Assembly (NCBI GenBank): GCA_035387885.1
Contig: DAOOOW010000018.1
Span: 1-20,450, forward strand
Direction of reading: 5' to 3'
DNA length: 20,450 bases
Source of the DNA: DAOOOW01 sp035387885
GTDB taxonomy: Bacteria; Patescibacteriota; Patescibacteriia; UBA2196
Shown here: positions 11,748 to 18,794 of the stretch, one piece after another
Layout of the letters: every line of letters begins with the position of its first letter
Position numbering within the stretch: position 1 is the stretch's first letter
Position numbers and translations under genes: made by a program
The notes under the pieces: model-generated
The model's input: only the letters and a program-made list of their open reading frames with translations
What the model was told of the DNA's origin: nothing
The model's database searches: none

Positions 11748-12335
11748 ATGATAGATAATTTCAAAGACAATTTATTGGTTGATAGAATACGCAAAGAAGA
11801 CGCAGAAGCATTTGCAGAAATTTATGATAAATATATAAAAAAAATATATCGTTTTATTGTTTTTAGAGTGCCCAGTAAAGAACAAACAGAAGATTTAACG
11901 CAAGAAGTTTTTATGGGTTTATTAGAGTATATTAAAAAAACAGAAGTTTATGTTGAAAGTGTTCAGGCCTTGATTTACAAAATAGCACGTAACAAAATTG
12001 CGGGTTATTATGAAAAAAATAAACAAGTAAAAAATGTAGAACTTTTTCAAGAAAATTTGGCAGGCAATAATCTTGATGTCGAAAATTTGTTAATCAGCAC
12101 TGTTGATTTGGAAACAGATATTGATCAAAAAAAAAATATTGAATTAATTATCACGACATTAAATCAGTGGGACAATAAAGAATTTAAAGAAATACTCACC
12201 TTAAGATTTATAGAACAGTTAAGTCATGCTGAAATTGCCAGTATTTTAAATAAAACAGAAAATAATATCAGGGTTATGGCCCATCGCGCCCTCAAAGAAT
12301 TTAAAAAAATATTAGATAATAAATTATCAAAATGA
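11748..12335 (+). CDS. Sigma-70 family (ECF-type) RNA polymerase sigma factor
   Basis: A 195-residue two-domain sigma factor. Region 2 (about 8-75) has EDAEAFAEIYDKYIKKIYRFI and PSKEQTEDLTQEVFMGLLEYI, including the EDLTQEVF core-binding motif. Region 4 (about 140-190) has LTLRFIEQLSHAEIASILNKTENNIRVMAHRALKEFKKIL, the helix-turn-helix that reads the -35 element. Regions 1 and 3 are absent, as in ECF sigmas. The acidic linker is long (about 85-140). It overlaps the next gene by 4 nt (ATGA), the arrangement typical of a sigma factor with its regulator. No SD is evident. Likely targets include the surface-protein genes downstream, but that is an inference from position. Confidence 0.9.
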   Translation: MIDNFKDNLLVDRIRKEDAEAFAEIYDKYIKKIYRFIVFRVPSKEQTEDLTQEVFMGLLEYIKKTEVYVESVQALIYKIARNKIAGYYEKNKQVKNVELFQENLAGNNLDVENLLISTVDLETDIDQKKNIELIITTLNQWDNKEFKEILTLRFIEQLSHAEIASILNKTENNIRVMAHRALKEFKKILDNKLSK

Positions 12336-13243
12336 CCAATAGAAAATTAAAACAACTAATGGGCGATGTTTCTGAAAAGATATCTTTTGACGAAGATTGG
12401 TCTTTAAGATTGAAAAAAGAAATGCTCTTAAATTTGCAATCAGAGGACGAAGCCAAAAGAATTAGCTGGTCTTTGCGTTGGTCTAAATGGGCTTCTAAGA
12501 TGACTAATGTTTTAGCGCCACAGCAATTGGTTGCGAGACCTGTTGCTACTTTTAGTTTAATTTTGGGCTTATTTGTTATTTCTGGTTTTGCTTCAGTTAA
12601 TGCTTCTAGAAATTCTTTGCCAGGCGATACCTTATACCCTTTAAAATTAACAGCTGAAAATTTAAAATATAGTTTATCTTTTTCTTCTGAAAGTAAAGCC
12701 AAGGTGGCCATGAATAGAGTTGCCAATCGTATGAGTGAATTAAAAATTATGGTCGGTGGCATGTCTTTAAATAATAATGAAGCTAAAAAAGAAAAAATGG
12801 TAGCTGCAGCTTATGAAATAAAAAATAATTTAAATTTGGTAGCCAAGAAAATGCAAGATATTCGTAGTGAAGTTGATGAATCGGAAATTAAAACTGCTCA
12901 AGAAATTGATGCTAAACTTACCCTGGTGAAAAACGATTTAGAAATTGTGAGCCAAAATATGGGTACAGAATTAAACGCTGAAATTTTAGCTTTGAAAGAG
13001 CAAGTGGAAAAAGCTAGTGCTTTAACTGTGGCCACCATTAATAGTGAAGTAATTAAAAATGAAGTTAAGGATAATAATTTTACTGATGCTACTTCCACCC
13101 CAGATGCCACAATTTTAGAAAATGATGTTAAAGAAAATCCAATTATTACTAACAACACTTCTTCTGAGGTCATTTTTATTGAAGATTTAATTGTAGAAAA
13201 AGAAGCGCCTAAAGAGGAATTTGAGGTTAAAGTAGGGGAGTAA
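12332..13243 (+). CDS. DUF5667-type membrane protein, probable sigma regulator
   Basis: A 303-residue single-pass membrane protein. Residues 1-65 are cytoplasmic and helical; a transmembrane segment spans about 71-88 (VATFSLILGLFVISGFA). Immediately after come LPGDTLYPLKLTAEN (96-110) and a helical region with KAKVAMNRVANRMSELK, the pattern I associate with DUF5667. The remaining extracytoplasmic part is helical, then an acidic Thr/Ser-rich tail. The 4-nt overlap with the sigma-factor gene and the topology suggest it binds the sigma factor at its N-terminus and senses envelope state outside. No zinc-binding anti-sigma motif is present, so an anti-sigma role is inferred from context only. Confidence 0.8.
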   Translation: MTNRKLKQLMGDVSEKISFDEDWSLRLKKEMLLNLQSEDEAKRISWSLRWSKWASKMTNVLAPQQLVARPVATFSLILGLFVISGFASVNASRNSLPGDTLYPLKLTAENLKYSLSFSSESKAKVAMNRVANRMSELKIMVGGMSLNNNEAKKEKMVAAAYEIKNNLNLVAKKMQDIRSEVDESEIKTAQEIDAKLTLVKNDLEIVSQNMGTELNAEILALKEQVEKASALTVATINSEVIKNEVKDNNFTDATSTPDATILENDVKENPIITNNTSSEVIFIEDLIVEKEAPKEEFEVKVGE

Positions 13244-13324
13244 TGTTTGGGGAAATGTCTAATAACCAATGTCTAGTGCCAAAATAAGAAAGAAAACCAG
13301 AAATAGAGAAATTAAAATTTTTTT

Positions 13325-13473
13325 TGTCATTCCCGACCGCCTCGTCCCGCACTCCAAGCGGGACGGGCGGATCGGGAATCCAGAAAGCATGGCAAGAATT
13401 TATAAAATCACTGGCTCATCTAGCTTGGATTCCCCCTCTGCCTGCTTAATCGGCAGTGCCGGCGGGAATGACA
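13325..13473. repeat. Paired REP-like elements forming a 149-bp inverted structure
   Basis: TGTCATTCCCG at 13325-13335 and its exact complement CGGGAATGACA at 13463-13473 bound the unit. Each half has its own GC-rich hairpin (for example CGTCCCGC with GCGGGACG on the left). The right half resembles the repeat before ileS (5125-5176). An open frame running across this region is repeat sequence rather than a gene. Confidence 0.8.
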
Positions 13474-13542
13474 CAAAAGAGACATACAAATAATTATCTT
13501 TCTAAACTTGTTTCGTTATAGCGGAATAAATTTAGGAGGACA

Positions 13543-13581
13543 ATGACCATAAATTCTTTCTCCTCGAAAGGTCGAGTTTAG
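13543..13581 (+). CDS. Possible leader peptide 1 (12 residues)
   Basis: A 12-codon ORF, MTINSFSSKGRV, with an AGGAGG SD at 13534-13539, three bases before the ATG (closer than optimal). Its codons include the left strands of P1 and all of P2 in the leader structure, including CTCC, which can pair with the GGAG of the next mini-ORF's SD. Ribosomes on it would open that pairing. No conservation data are available. Confidence 0.35.
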   Translation: MTINSFSSKGRV

Positions 13582-13625
13582 AACAGGGCAACTTGTTTTA
13601 TTCGAGAAAGGAGCAAAAACCAATC

Positions 13626-13670
13626 ATGGCTAAATATTGCAAGCTTTATGGGTCTCATATGAACTCATAA
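13626..13670 (+). CDS. Possible leader peptide 2 (14 residues)
   Basis: A 14-codon ORF, MAKYCKLYGSHMNS, preceded by AAAGGAG at 13607-13613 (12-nt spacing, on the long side). The SD lies in the right strand of P1. Codons 5-9 form the left side of the second leader hairpin. The stop is 43 nt before the ATG of the S-layer gene. Confidence 0.35.
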   Translation: MAKYCKLYGSHMNS

Positions 13671-13713
13671 AACCCCATGCGAATTTGCTGTGATTATAAG
13701 GATAAAAATAATT

Positions 13714-16700
13714 ATGAAAAAATTTGTAACAATCGGATTAGTGGTTGCTACTTTAGTTACTACTTTGGGCATGTCCGCTATGTTAGTTCCTACTGCTAAT
13801 GCTGCATCTGCTGGCCAATTGATCAAAATGGCTGGTAACAATTCAGTTTATTATTTAGGCGCTGATAACAAGAGATACATGTTCCCTAATCCAAGTGTGT
13901 ATAACTCTTGGTTTAAGGATTTCTCCAGCGTGGTTACCATTTCTTCTACTGAATTATACAGTATTGATTTAGGTGGCAACGTAACTATGAGACCTGGTAC
14001 TAACTTGGTGAAAATTACCACTGTTCCTAAGACTTATGCTGTTGAACCAAACGGTACTTTAAGATGGATCACATCTGAGTCCGTGGCTTCTTCTTTATAT
14101 GGAGCCGAATGGTATAAAAAAGTTGTTGATATTCCAGATGCTTTCTGGGTGAACTATTCAGTTGGCGCTGATTTATCCACCGCAACTTATCCAACAGGTA
14201 CTTTGGTTAAGGGTTCTGGTACTTCCAATATCTATTATATTGATAATGGGCAAAAAAGATTGATTGCCGACGAAGCTGCTTTCAATGCCAATAATTTTAA
14301 TTGGAATTTTGTTTTGCCAGCTGCTGATTTAACAGCTTATGCTGATGGTACTTCCATTACTGGCGCTGAATCTGCTCTTACAACCGTTAATGGTTCTAGC
14401 TCTTCAACACCAGCCACAACTTCTACTGGTACTTTAACAGTAGCTTTGGCTTCTGACACTCCTGCTTCGGCAACTGTGGTTCAGAATGCTACTTTTGTAA
14501 AATTCACTAAAGTTAATTTTACAGCTACTGGTGGTGATGTAACAATTGATTCTTTAACTATGCAAAGAATGGGTTTAGCCCAAGATTCTAATTTTGCTAA
14601 TGTTTATTTATTAGATGCTTCTGAAAATATGATTGGGAATGAAAAGACTTTTGGCTCGACTCATACTGCTGTAGTTGATGATGATATTACTATTGCCAAT
14701 GGTACAACTAAATCTTATTGGTTAGCTGCTACAATGCACACAACTTTACAATCTGGTGAAGTTGCTGCTTTAGCATTAAGCCAAGTTGTGGTTAAGGGCA
14801 CTGCTGTAGTTTCTGGTTCTTTACCAATTACTGGTAATGGCATGACCATGAATTCTACTATTTCTATGGGTTCTGTAACTCAAGCTGTTGGTTCTACTAA
14901 TCCAACAACTGGTTCTACTTCTAAACAAGTAGGTACTACGGATTATGTATTTGCTGCTGCTAAATTAACAGTCAATTCCACAGAAGATGTTCAAGTAGAA
15001 AAAATTCGCTTTTATCAATCTGGCACCTCAGCTGATGCTGATATCGCCAACATTGATTTAGTGGTTGATGGCGTGGTTTTAGCCACTTTAGCTAAACCAA
15101 CTGATAAAGCTTTAGTTTATGATTTATCAGCTGCTCCATTTACAATTACTAAAGGCAATAATAAAACTTTTGAACTTCGCGGTGATATCGTAGGTGGATC
15201 TTCAAGAACCATCGAATTTGAATTCGATAAGAAAACTGATATTAAAGTCAAAGGTAAAACTTATGGCTTCTATATCACTCCAACTTACGCTACATCAAAC
15301 GCTACTTCACCTTATTGGAATAACACCTCTTATACCACAGTTTCCACAGGTACTTTAAGTGTTTCTAAGAAAATCTTAACAAATACTTATGTAGCCGAAG
15401 GTTCAACACAAGTTGTGGTTGGCGCTTTTAATTTCCGCGCTCAAGGTGAACCCGCTATCATTTCTTCCATTAAATTTGATGTCACCACAACTTCAGATGC
15501 TGGCGCCATTACTAATGTGACGATTTATGATGAAAATGGTGGCGTGGTGGCTGGTCCAGTCGATCCTTCAACCGGATCTGATCCAGATACAGTTACTTTA
15601 ACTGATTCTTGGACAGTGCCAGTTGGCGAACATGTATATACTGTCAAAGCAGATTTAGATTCTAATTTCTCTGCTGGTGATACATTATACATGGAAATCG
15701 ACACTCCAGATGTAGACATTACAGCTAAAGGTGAAACAACCAATAATACAGTAACTGCTTCTCCAACCAATGCTGTGGCTGGTGATACTATGACTGTTAG
15801 AATTGGTGCTTTAAGCGTTTCTGTTCTAAACACTCCTGTAGCTCAAACAATTGTGGCCGGAACTTCTGGTTTCACATTTGCTAATTTTGTTTTAGATGCC
15901 TCGTCTGCTGGTGAAGACATAAAAATTACTCAATTATATGTCAGACACACCACAACAATTGCTGATGCCCAACAAAATATTTCCGGCATTAAACTTTATG
16001 ACGGTTCAACTGTTTTAAATAACAATGACGTGGAATATGGCACAACCAATGGTACGTCTATTGCTACTACAACTATCACATTAGACACTCCTTTAATTTT
16101 AACCAAAGGAACTTCCAAAACTTTAGTTTTGAAAGCTGATGTTGGTGGTTCAGCTACTGGTGGTTACCAATTTGGTTTGGGTGGCGCTGATGCTGTAATT
16201 GCTTATGGCAATTCCACAGGCAATACAGTAGATGAAACAATTTCTTCTAATCATGGTCAATTAATGACTGTGACAACTAATGCTACTTTGGAAATCGCTG
16301 CTACCAACGATATTACATCTGATGCTTTGATTCCTGGTAATACTGACGGCGTGACCATCGGTTCATTCAACTTCAGAGCTAAATATGCAGATGTTGATTT
16401 AGAAGAAGTTTATTTGACTGTGGCAGCTGTTAATAACGGTGGTCCAGATCAATTTGATAAGATTTATCTTTACGATGGCACCACAAAAGTTGCTGAAGCT
16501 ACAGCTACAACAACTGATGCTAGTATTGGTACCATTCACTTTAACATGGTTGGAAATCCAGTTAAACTTACAGCTGGCACACCAAAGAATTTAACAGTTA
16601 AAGTAGATACTTCTGATGTTGATTACTATAATTACGGTGGCAGTTCAAAAGGTGAATCTGGTGAAGGCTTTACCTTAAGCATTAATGCTAAAGGTGATGT

Positions 16701-17439
16701 TCACGCTAGAGCAGCTGGTGGTATATTGGCTGCAGGTTCTAAGACTTTAAATTCTGCTACCTTAAAGAATTACACTGTTTATAAGAGTGTTCCAACCGTC
16801 TTAACTAATGACATGGTTTCTGGTGGAATTGTCAGTGGCACATTACTTGCTGGTAGCACATCAAACAAAGAATTGTATAAATTCTCTGTGACTGCTGATG
16901 CTGCTGGTGATGTAGCTTTATATAGAGTAGCCTTCATGGTAACTACTTCTACTGCTACTGCTACTAACTGGTATTTGTATGAAGGTGGCAATCAAGTAGC
17001 CGCTACAACCACTGTTCAATATGTGGACAATGGTGTGGATAAAGGTTATGTGGTTGTGGACTTAATCTTTACCAGTGATGGTACAGCTCCTGAAACAGAT
17101 TACTCTGATGTCAAAGCCTATACTGTATCTAAAGGTGCTACCAAGACCTTTACTTTAAAGGCTGGAACTTTAACAGGTCCTTCTGGGACTACTTCTGGTT
17201 CTATCCAAGTACAAATGCTTGGCGACAGAGCACATCCTACAACTTATCCAAGTGCTGCTTTAACATTATTTGCTAATGTTAATGACTACAGCTTTATTTG
17301 GGGTGATTTATGGAGAACATATGATACAGCTTCAACAACTAATGAAGAAGCTGAACAATGGACCAATGGTTATTTAGTACCAACTGGTGCTACAACCAGA
17401 CTCCAAGCCACTTCTACAGCTGTTACTTTCAGCAAATAA
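13714..17439 (+). CDS. S-layer-like secreted surface protein
   Basis: A 1241-residue secreted protein, probably a major surface (S-layer type) component. Signal peptide: about 1-30 (KKFVTIGLVVATLVTTLGMSA, ending TANAASA). Residues about 33-218 are a module with YYLGADNKRYMFPNPSVYNSW, GGNVTMRPGTNLVKI and YAVEPNGTLRWI, also found at the C-terminus of the protein at 18795. A Ser/Thr linker follows (about 228-240), then roughly six beta-sandwich-like repeats of about 150 residues, each with a KGTSKTLVLKADV-like strand. No C-terminal anchor, LPXTG or membrane helix is seen. ATG 13714 is chosen over GTG 13690 because AAGGA (13698-13702) lies at the right distance and the signal peptide then starts with MKK. 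Codon use is GCT/GGT/ACT/GTT-biased, as expected for high expression. It has a structured leader and a strong terminator. Confidence 0.85.
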   Translation: MKKFVTIGLVVATLVTTLGMSAMLVPTANAASAGQLIKMAGNNSVYYLGADNKRYMFPNPSVYNSWFKDFSSVVTISSTELYSIDLGGNVTMRPGTNLVKITTVPKTYAVEPNGTLRWITSESVASSLYGAEWYKKVVDIPDAFWVNYSVGADLSTATYPTGTLVKGSGTSNIYYIDNGQKRLIADEAAFNANNFNWNFVLPAADLTAYADGTSITGAESALTTVNGSSSSTPATTSTGTLTVALASDTPASATVVQNATFVKFTKVNFTATGGDVTIDSLTMQRMGLAQDSNFANVYLLDASENMIGNEKTFGSTHTAVVDDDITIANGTTKSYWLAATMHTTLQSGEVAALALSQVVVKGTAVVSGSLPITGNGMTMNSTISMGSVTQAVGSTNPTTGSTSKQVGTTDYVFAAAKLTVNSTEDVQVEKIRFYQSGTSADADIANIDLVVDGVVLATLAKPTDKALVYDLSAAPFTITKGNNKTFELRGDIVGGSSRTIEFEFDKKTDIKVKGKTYGFYITPTYATSNATSPYWNNTSYTTVSTGTLSVSKKILTNTYVAEGSTQVVVGAFNFRAQGEPAIISSIKFDVTTTSDAGAITNVTIYDENGGVVAGPVDPSTGSDPDTVTLTDSWTVPVGEHVYTVKADLDSNFSAGDTLYMEIDTPDVDITAKGETTNNTVTASPTNAVAGDTMTVRIGALSVSVLNTPVAQTIVAGTSGFTFANFVLDASSAGEDIKITQLYVRHTTTIADAQQNISGIKLYDGSTVLNNNDVEYGTTNGTSIATTTITLDTPLILTKGTSKTLVLKADVGGSATGGYQFGLGGADAVIAYGNSTGNTVDETISSNHGQLMTVTTNATLEIAATNDITSDALIPGNTDGVTIGSFNFRAKYADVDLEEVYLTVAAVNNGGPDQFDKIYLYDGTTKVAEATATTTDASIGTIHFNMVGNPVKLTAGTPKNLTVKVDTSDVDYYNYGGSSKGESGEGFTLSINAKGDVHARAAGGILAAGSKTLNSATLKNYTVYKSVPTVLTNDMVSGGIVSGTLLAGSTSNKELYKFSVTADAAGDVALYRVAFMVTTSTATATNWYLYEGGNQVAATTTVQYVDNGVDKGYVVVDLIFTSDGTAPETDYSDVKAYTVSKGATKTFTLKAGTLTGPSGTTSGSIQVQMLGDRAHPTTYPSAALTLFANVNDYSFIWGDLWRTYDTASTTNEEAEQWTNGYLVPTGATTRLQATSTAVTFSK

Positions 17440-17484
17440 TTTAATTGATTAATTTTTAATCAAATTAGATTATAGGGGAACAGT

Positions 17485-17521
17485 CCCTCTCACGCTTCGG
17501 CGGGGGAGGGATTTGTTTTTT
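17485..17521 (+). terminator. Intrinsic terminator of the S-layer gene
   Basis: CCCTCTCACGC (17485-17495) pairs with GCGGGGGAGGG (17500-17510), one mismatch and one wobble, with a TTCG tetraloop, followed by ATTTGTTTTTT. Confidence 0.88.
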
Positions 17522-17524
17522 GGA

Positions 17525-17552
17525 GTAAGGGCGAAAAATCTTTCGCCCTTAC
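17525..17552. repeat. Perfect 12-bp hairpin repeat
   Basis: GTAAGGGCGAAA (17525-17536) and TTTCGCCCTTAC (17541-17552) with loop AATC. It is followed by an A-run, so on the minus strand it is preceded by Ts, not followed. It looks like a dispersed palindromic repeat rather than a second terminator. Confidence 0.75.
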
Positions 17553-17576
17553 AGAAAAAAAGAATTATGGTATAAT
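17549..17576 (+). promoter_or_regulatory. Extended -10 promoter for a possible small RNA
   Basis: TGGTATAAT (17568-17576) is a full extended -10. The -35 region is only a weak match (TTACAG, 17549-17554). Transcription would start near 17583. Confidence 0.5.
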
Positions 17577-17582
17577 ATAATC

Positions 17583-17657
17583 AAATCAACAAATCTGTGT
17601 ATTACGGATTTTGTGTTGGGTGTCAATAAAAAAATTCCTTGCCAAAGGGATTTTTTT
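17583..17657 (+). ncRNA. Candidate orphan small RNA (about 75 nt)
   Basis: Between an extended -10 promoter and a terminator-like hairpin (AAAAAAATTCCTT with AAGGGATTTTTTT, about 17628-17657) lies a non-coding stretch containing a 7-bp hairpin, AAATCTG (17591-17597) with CGGATTT. No ORF with a ribosome-binding site is visible. Alternatively it could be an abortive leader. It matches no RNA family I know. Confidence 0.35.
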
Positions 17658-17775
17658 AGGGTAAAATAAAAAAGTAAAAAGACCACCGCCGAAGCGGGGC
17701 AGGTAAAAGGCAAATGGTAAAAATATAAATAATATAATTAAATTTATTTTTCCCTTTTAATGAGTGTTTATTTTT

Positions 17776-17916
17776 GTCCCCTCCTTTTAAAGGAGGGGCT
17801 ACTCCGATGGATATCGGAGAGGGGGTGGTTATAGCATTAAAACAAAATTTTTATTTAATACCATAACCGTCCCCTCTGGCTATCGCCATGAGACCCCGCC
17901 TTGAAAAGGTGGGGAT
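17776..17916. repeat. Large inverted pair of CCCCTCC-type repeats
   Basis: Left copy 17776-17832 and right copy 17863-17916 are inverted relatives: CCCCTCCTTTTAAAGGAGGGG on one side answers the CCCCGCCTTGAAAAGGTGGGG-like segment on the other, and both end at the centre with GGTTAT/ATAACC. Each copy also forms its own hairpin. The right copy ends 14 nt before the TPR gene's ATG and provides its AGGG ribosome-binding sequence. Confidence 0.75.
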
Positions 17917-17930
17917 AGGGAACAAATCTT

Positions 17931-18632
17931 ATGAAACCCACAAAAAAAATTTTATCAATTATTTTTTTAATTTTAGTGATTTTGGCTTTGGGCGCTTATT
18001 TTTTATTTTTTAATCATGGGAATTTGTCAGAGCAAGAAACAGATTCTTTTTTAAATTTTAAAAATTACGATACAACTTTAGCTCCAGAAATTTTGGCCAA
18101 ATATAGTTCTGATTTTGAAAAAGCTAAGCAAGATATTTTAGAAAAAACAGACGAATTTAATACCAGTAAATGGCTTTCTATCGCCCGTCTAAAAAAATAT
18201 GTTAAAGATTATGCAGGAGCTGAAGAAATATATTTAATGGTCATTGAGAAAGATCCTAATAATTATATACCAGAGGCCAATTTGGCAGATTTGTATGGCA
18301 ATTATTTAAAAGATTGGCAGAAAGCTGCTGATCATTATTGGCAAGCGGTTAACAAAACAGGACTTAATTTTTCCACGGGTTTTCTTTTTTATACTAATTT
18401 AGCTGATATCTATGCTTTTAATTTAAAAGATCAGGCTAATGTTTTTGAAACTAAAGCTTTGGCAGCTCTGGAAAAAGGTTATGTCAATAATGTCGATTTT
18501 TTAACTTTGATGGCCAGATTTTATAAAAATACTGATAATAAAATTAAGGCCATAGAATTTTTAGAAAAAGCTTTGGTCTTAAATCCTGCTAATAGAGAAG
18601 CAATTTTACAGGAGATAGAGATGTTGAAGTAA
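17931..18632 (+). CDS. Membrane-anchored TPR protein
   Basis: A 233-residue protein with an N-terminal membrane anchor (about 7-27, ILSIIFLILVILALGAYFLFF) and tetratricopeptide-like helical repeats after it. The clearest repeats are around 85-120 (YAGAEEIYLMVIEKDPNNYIPEANLADLY), 125-165 (WQKAADHYWQAVNK) and the end (KIKAIEFLEKALVLNPANREAIL), each with the Ala/Tyr/Pro spacing of TPRs. These scaffolds bind partner proteins. Lying between two surface-protein genes, it may help assemble or export envelope proteins, but that is only positional. Its stop codon is directly followed by a GAATTAT heptamer run and then a terminator. Confidence 0.75.
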   Translation: MKPTKKILSIIFLILVILALGAYFLFFNHGNLSEQETDSFLNFKNYDTTLAPEILAKYSSDFEKAKQDILEKTDEFNTSKWLSIARLKKYVKDYAGAEEIYLMVIEKDPNNYIPEANLADLYGNYLKDWQKAADHYWQAVNKTGLNFSTGFLFYTNLADIYAFNLKDQANVFETKALAALEKGYVNNVDFLTLMARFYKNTDNKIKAIEFLEKALVLNPANREAILQEIEMLK

Positions 18633-18660
18633 GAATTATGAATTATGGATTATGATTTTC
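18633..18660. repeat. GAATTAT heptamer repeat
   Basis: Units GAATTAT, GAATTAT, GGATTAT and GATTTTC start at the base after the TPR gene's stop codon. Confidence 0.75.
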
Positions 18661-18666
18661 GATGGG

Positions 18667-18696
18667 AGACTCTGATAATTAGCAGAGTCTTTTTTG
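18667..18696 (+). terminator. Intrinsic terminator of the TPR gene
   Basis: AGACTCTG (18667-18674) pairs with CAGAGTCT (18683-18690), loop ATAATTAG, followed by a T-run. Confidence 0.9.
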
Positions 18697-18732
18697 TTGG
18701 GGAAATTATTGATGTTATAATTTTTAAAAAAG

Positions 18733-18741
18733 TGATATAAT
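18733..18741 (+). promoter_or_regulatory. Extended -10 promoter for the second surface-protein gene
   Basis: TGATATAAT (18733-18741) is an extended -10 with a perfect TATAAT. The -35 region is poor. The leader would be about 45 nt. Confidence 0.6.
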
Positions 18742-18794
18742 ATATACAATAAAAGTTATCCACAATAATTAATTTTTTTAAATTAAAAAAAATT

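Larger units (their letters stand above)
13534..13690 (+). promoter_or_regulatory. Structured leader of the S-layer gene
   Basis: An apparent three-way junction: P1 CTTTCTC (13556-13562) with GAGAAAG (13604-13610); P2 CTCGA (13563-13567) with TCGAG (13572-13576); P3 AACAGG (13582-13587) with CTTGTT (13592-13597) closed by a GCAA tetraloop. A second hairpin pairs GCAA (13639-13642) with TTGC (13685-13688) and ATGGG with CCCAT inside. Two SD-led mini-ORFs lie within it. I could not match it to a known riboswitch class, and no clear promoter was found upstream. Confidence 0.5.

Noticed and set aside
13269..13493. 74-codon open frame on the plus strand
   Set aside because: It runs across the paired REP-like elements and its peptide is simply their translation; no ribosome-binding site or family resemblance.
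13534..13690. Cyclic-di-GMP or other known riboswitch
   Set aside because: The GGGCAA and GCAA bits are suggestive, but the conserved core and second helix of that class are missing.
13690..13713. GTG start for the S-layer gene
   Set aside because: It would put a charged extension before a good signal peptide; AAGGA is correctly spaced for the ATG at 13714.
17525..17552. Second terminator after the S-layer gene
   Set aside because: The perfect hairpin is followed by A residues, not Ts, on the plus strand, and the real terminator is just upstream.
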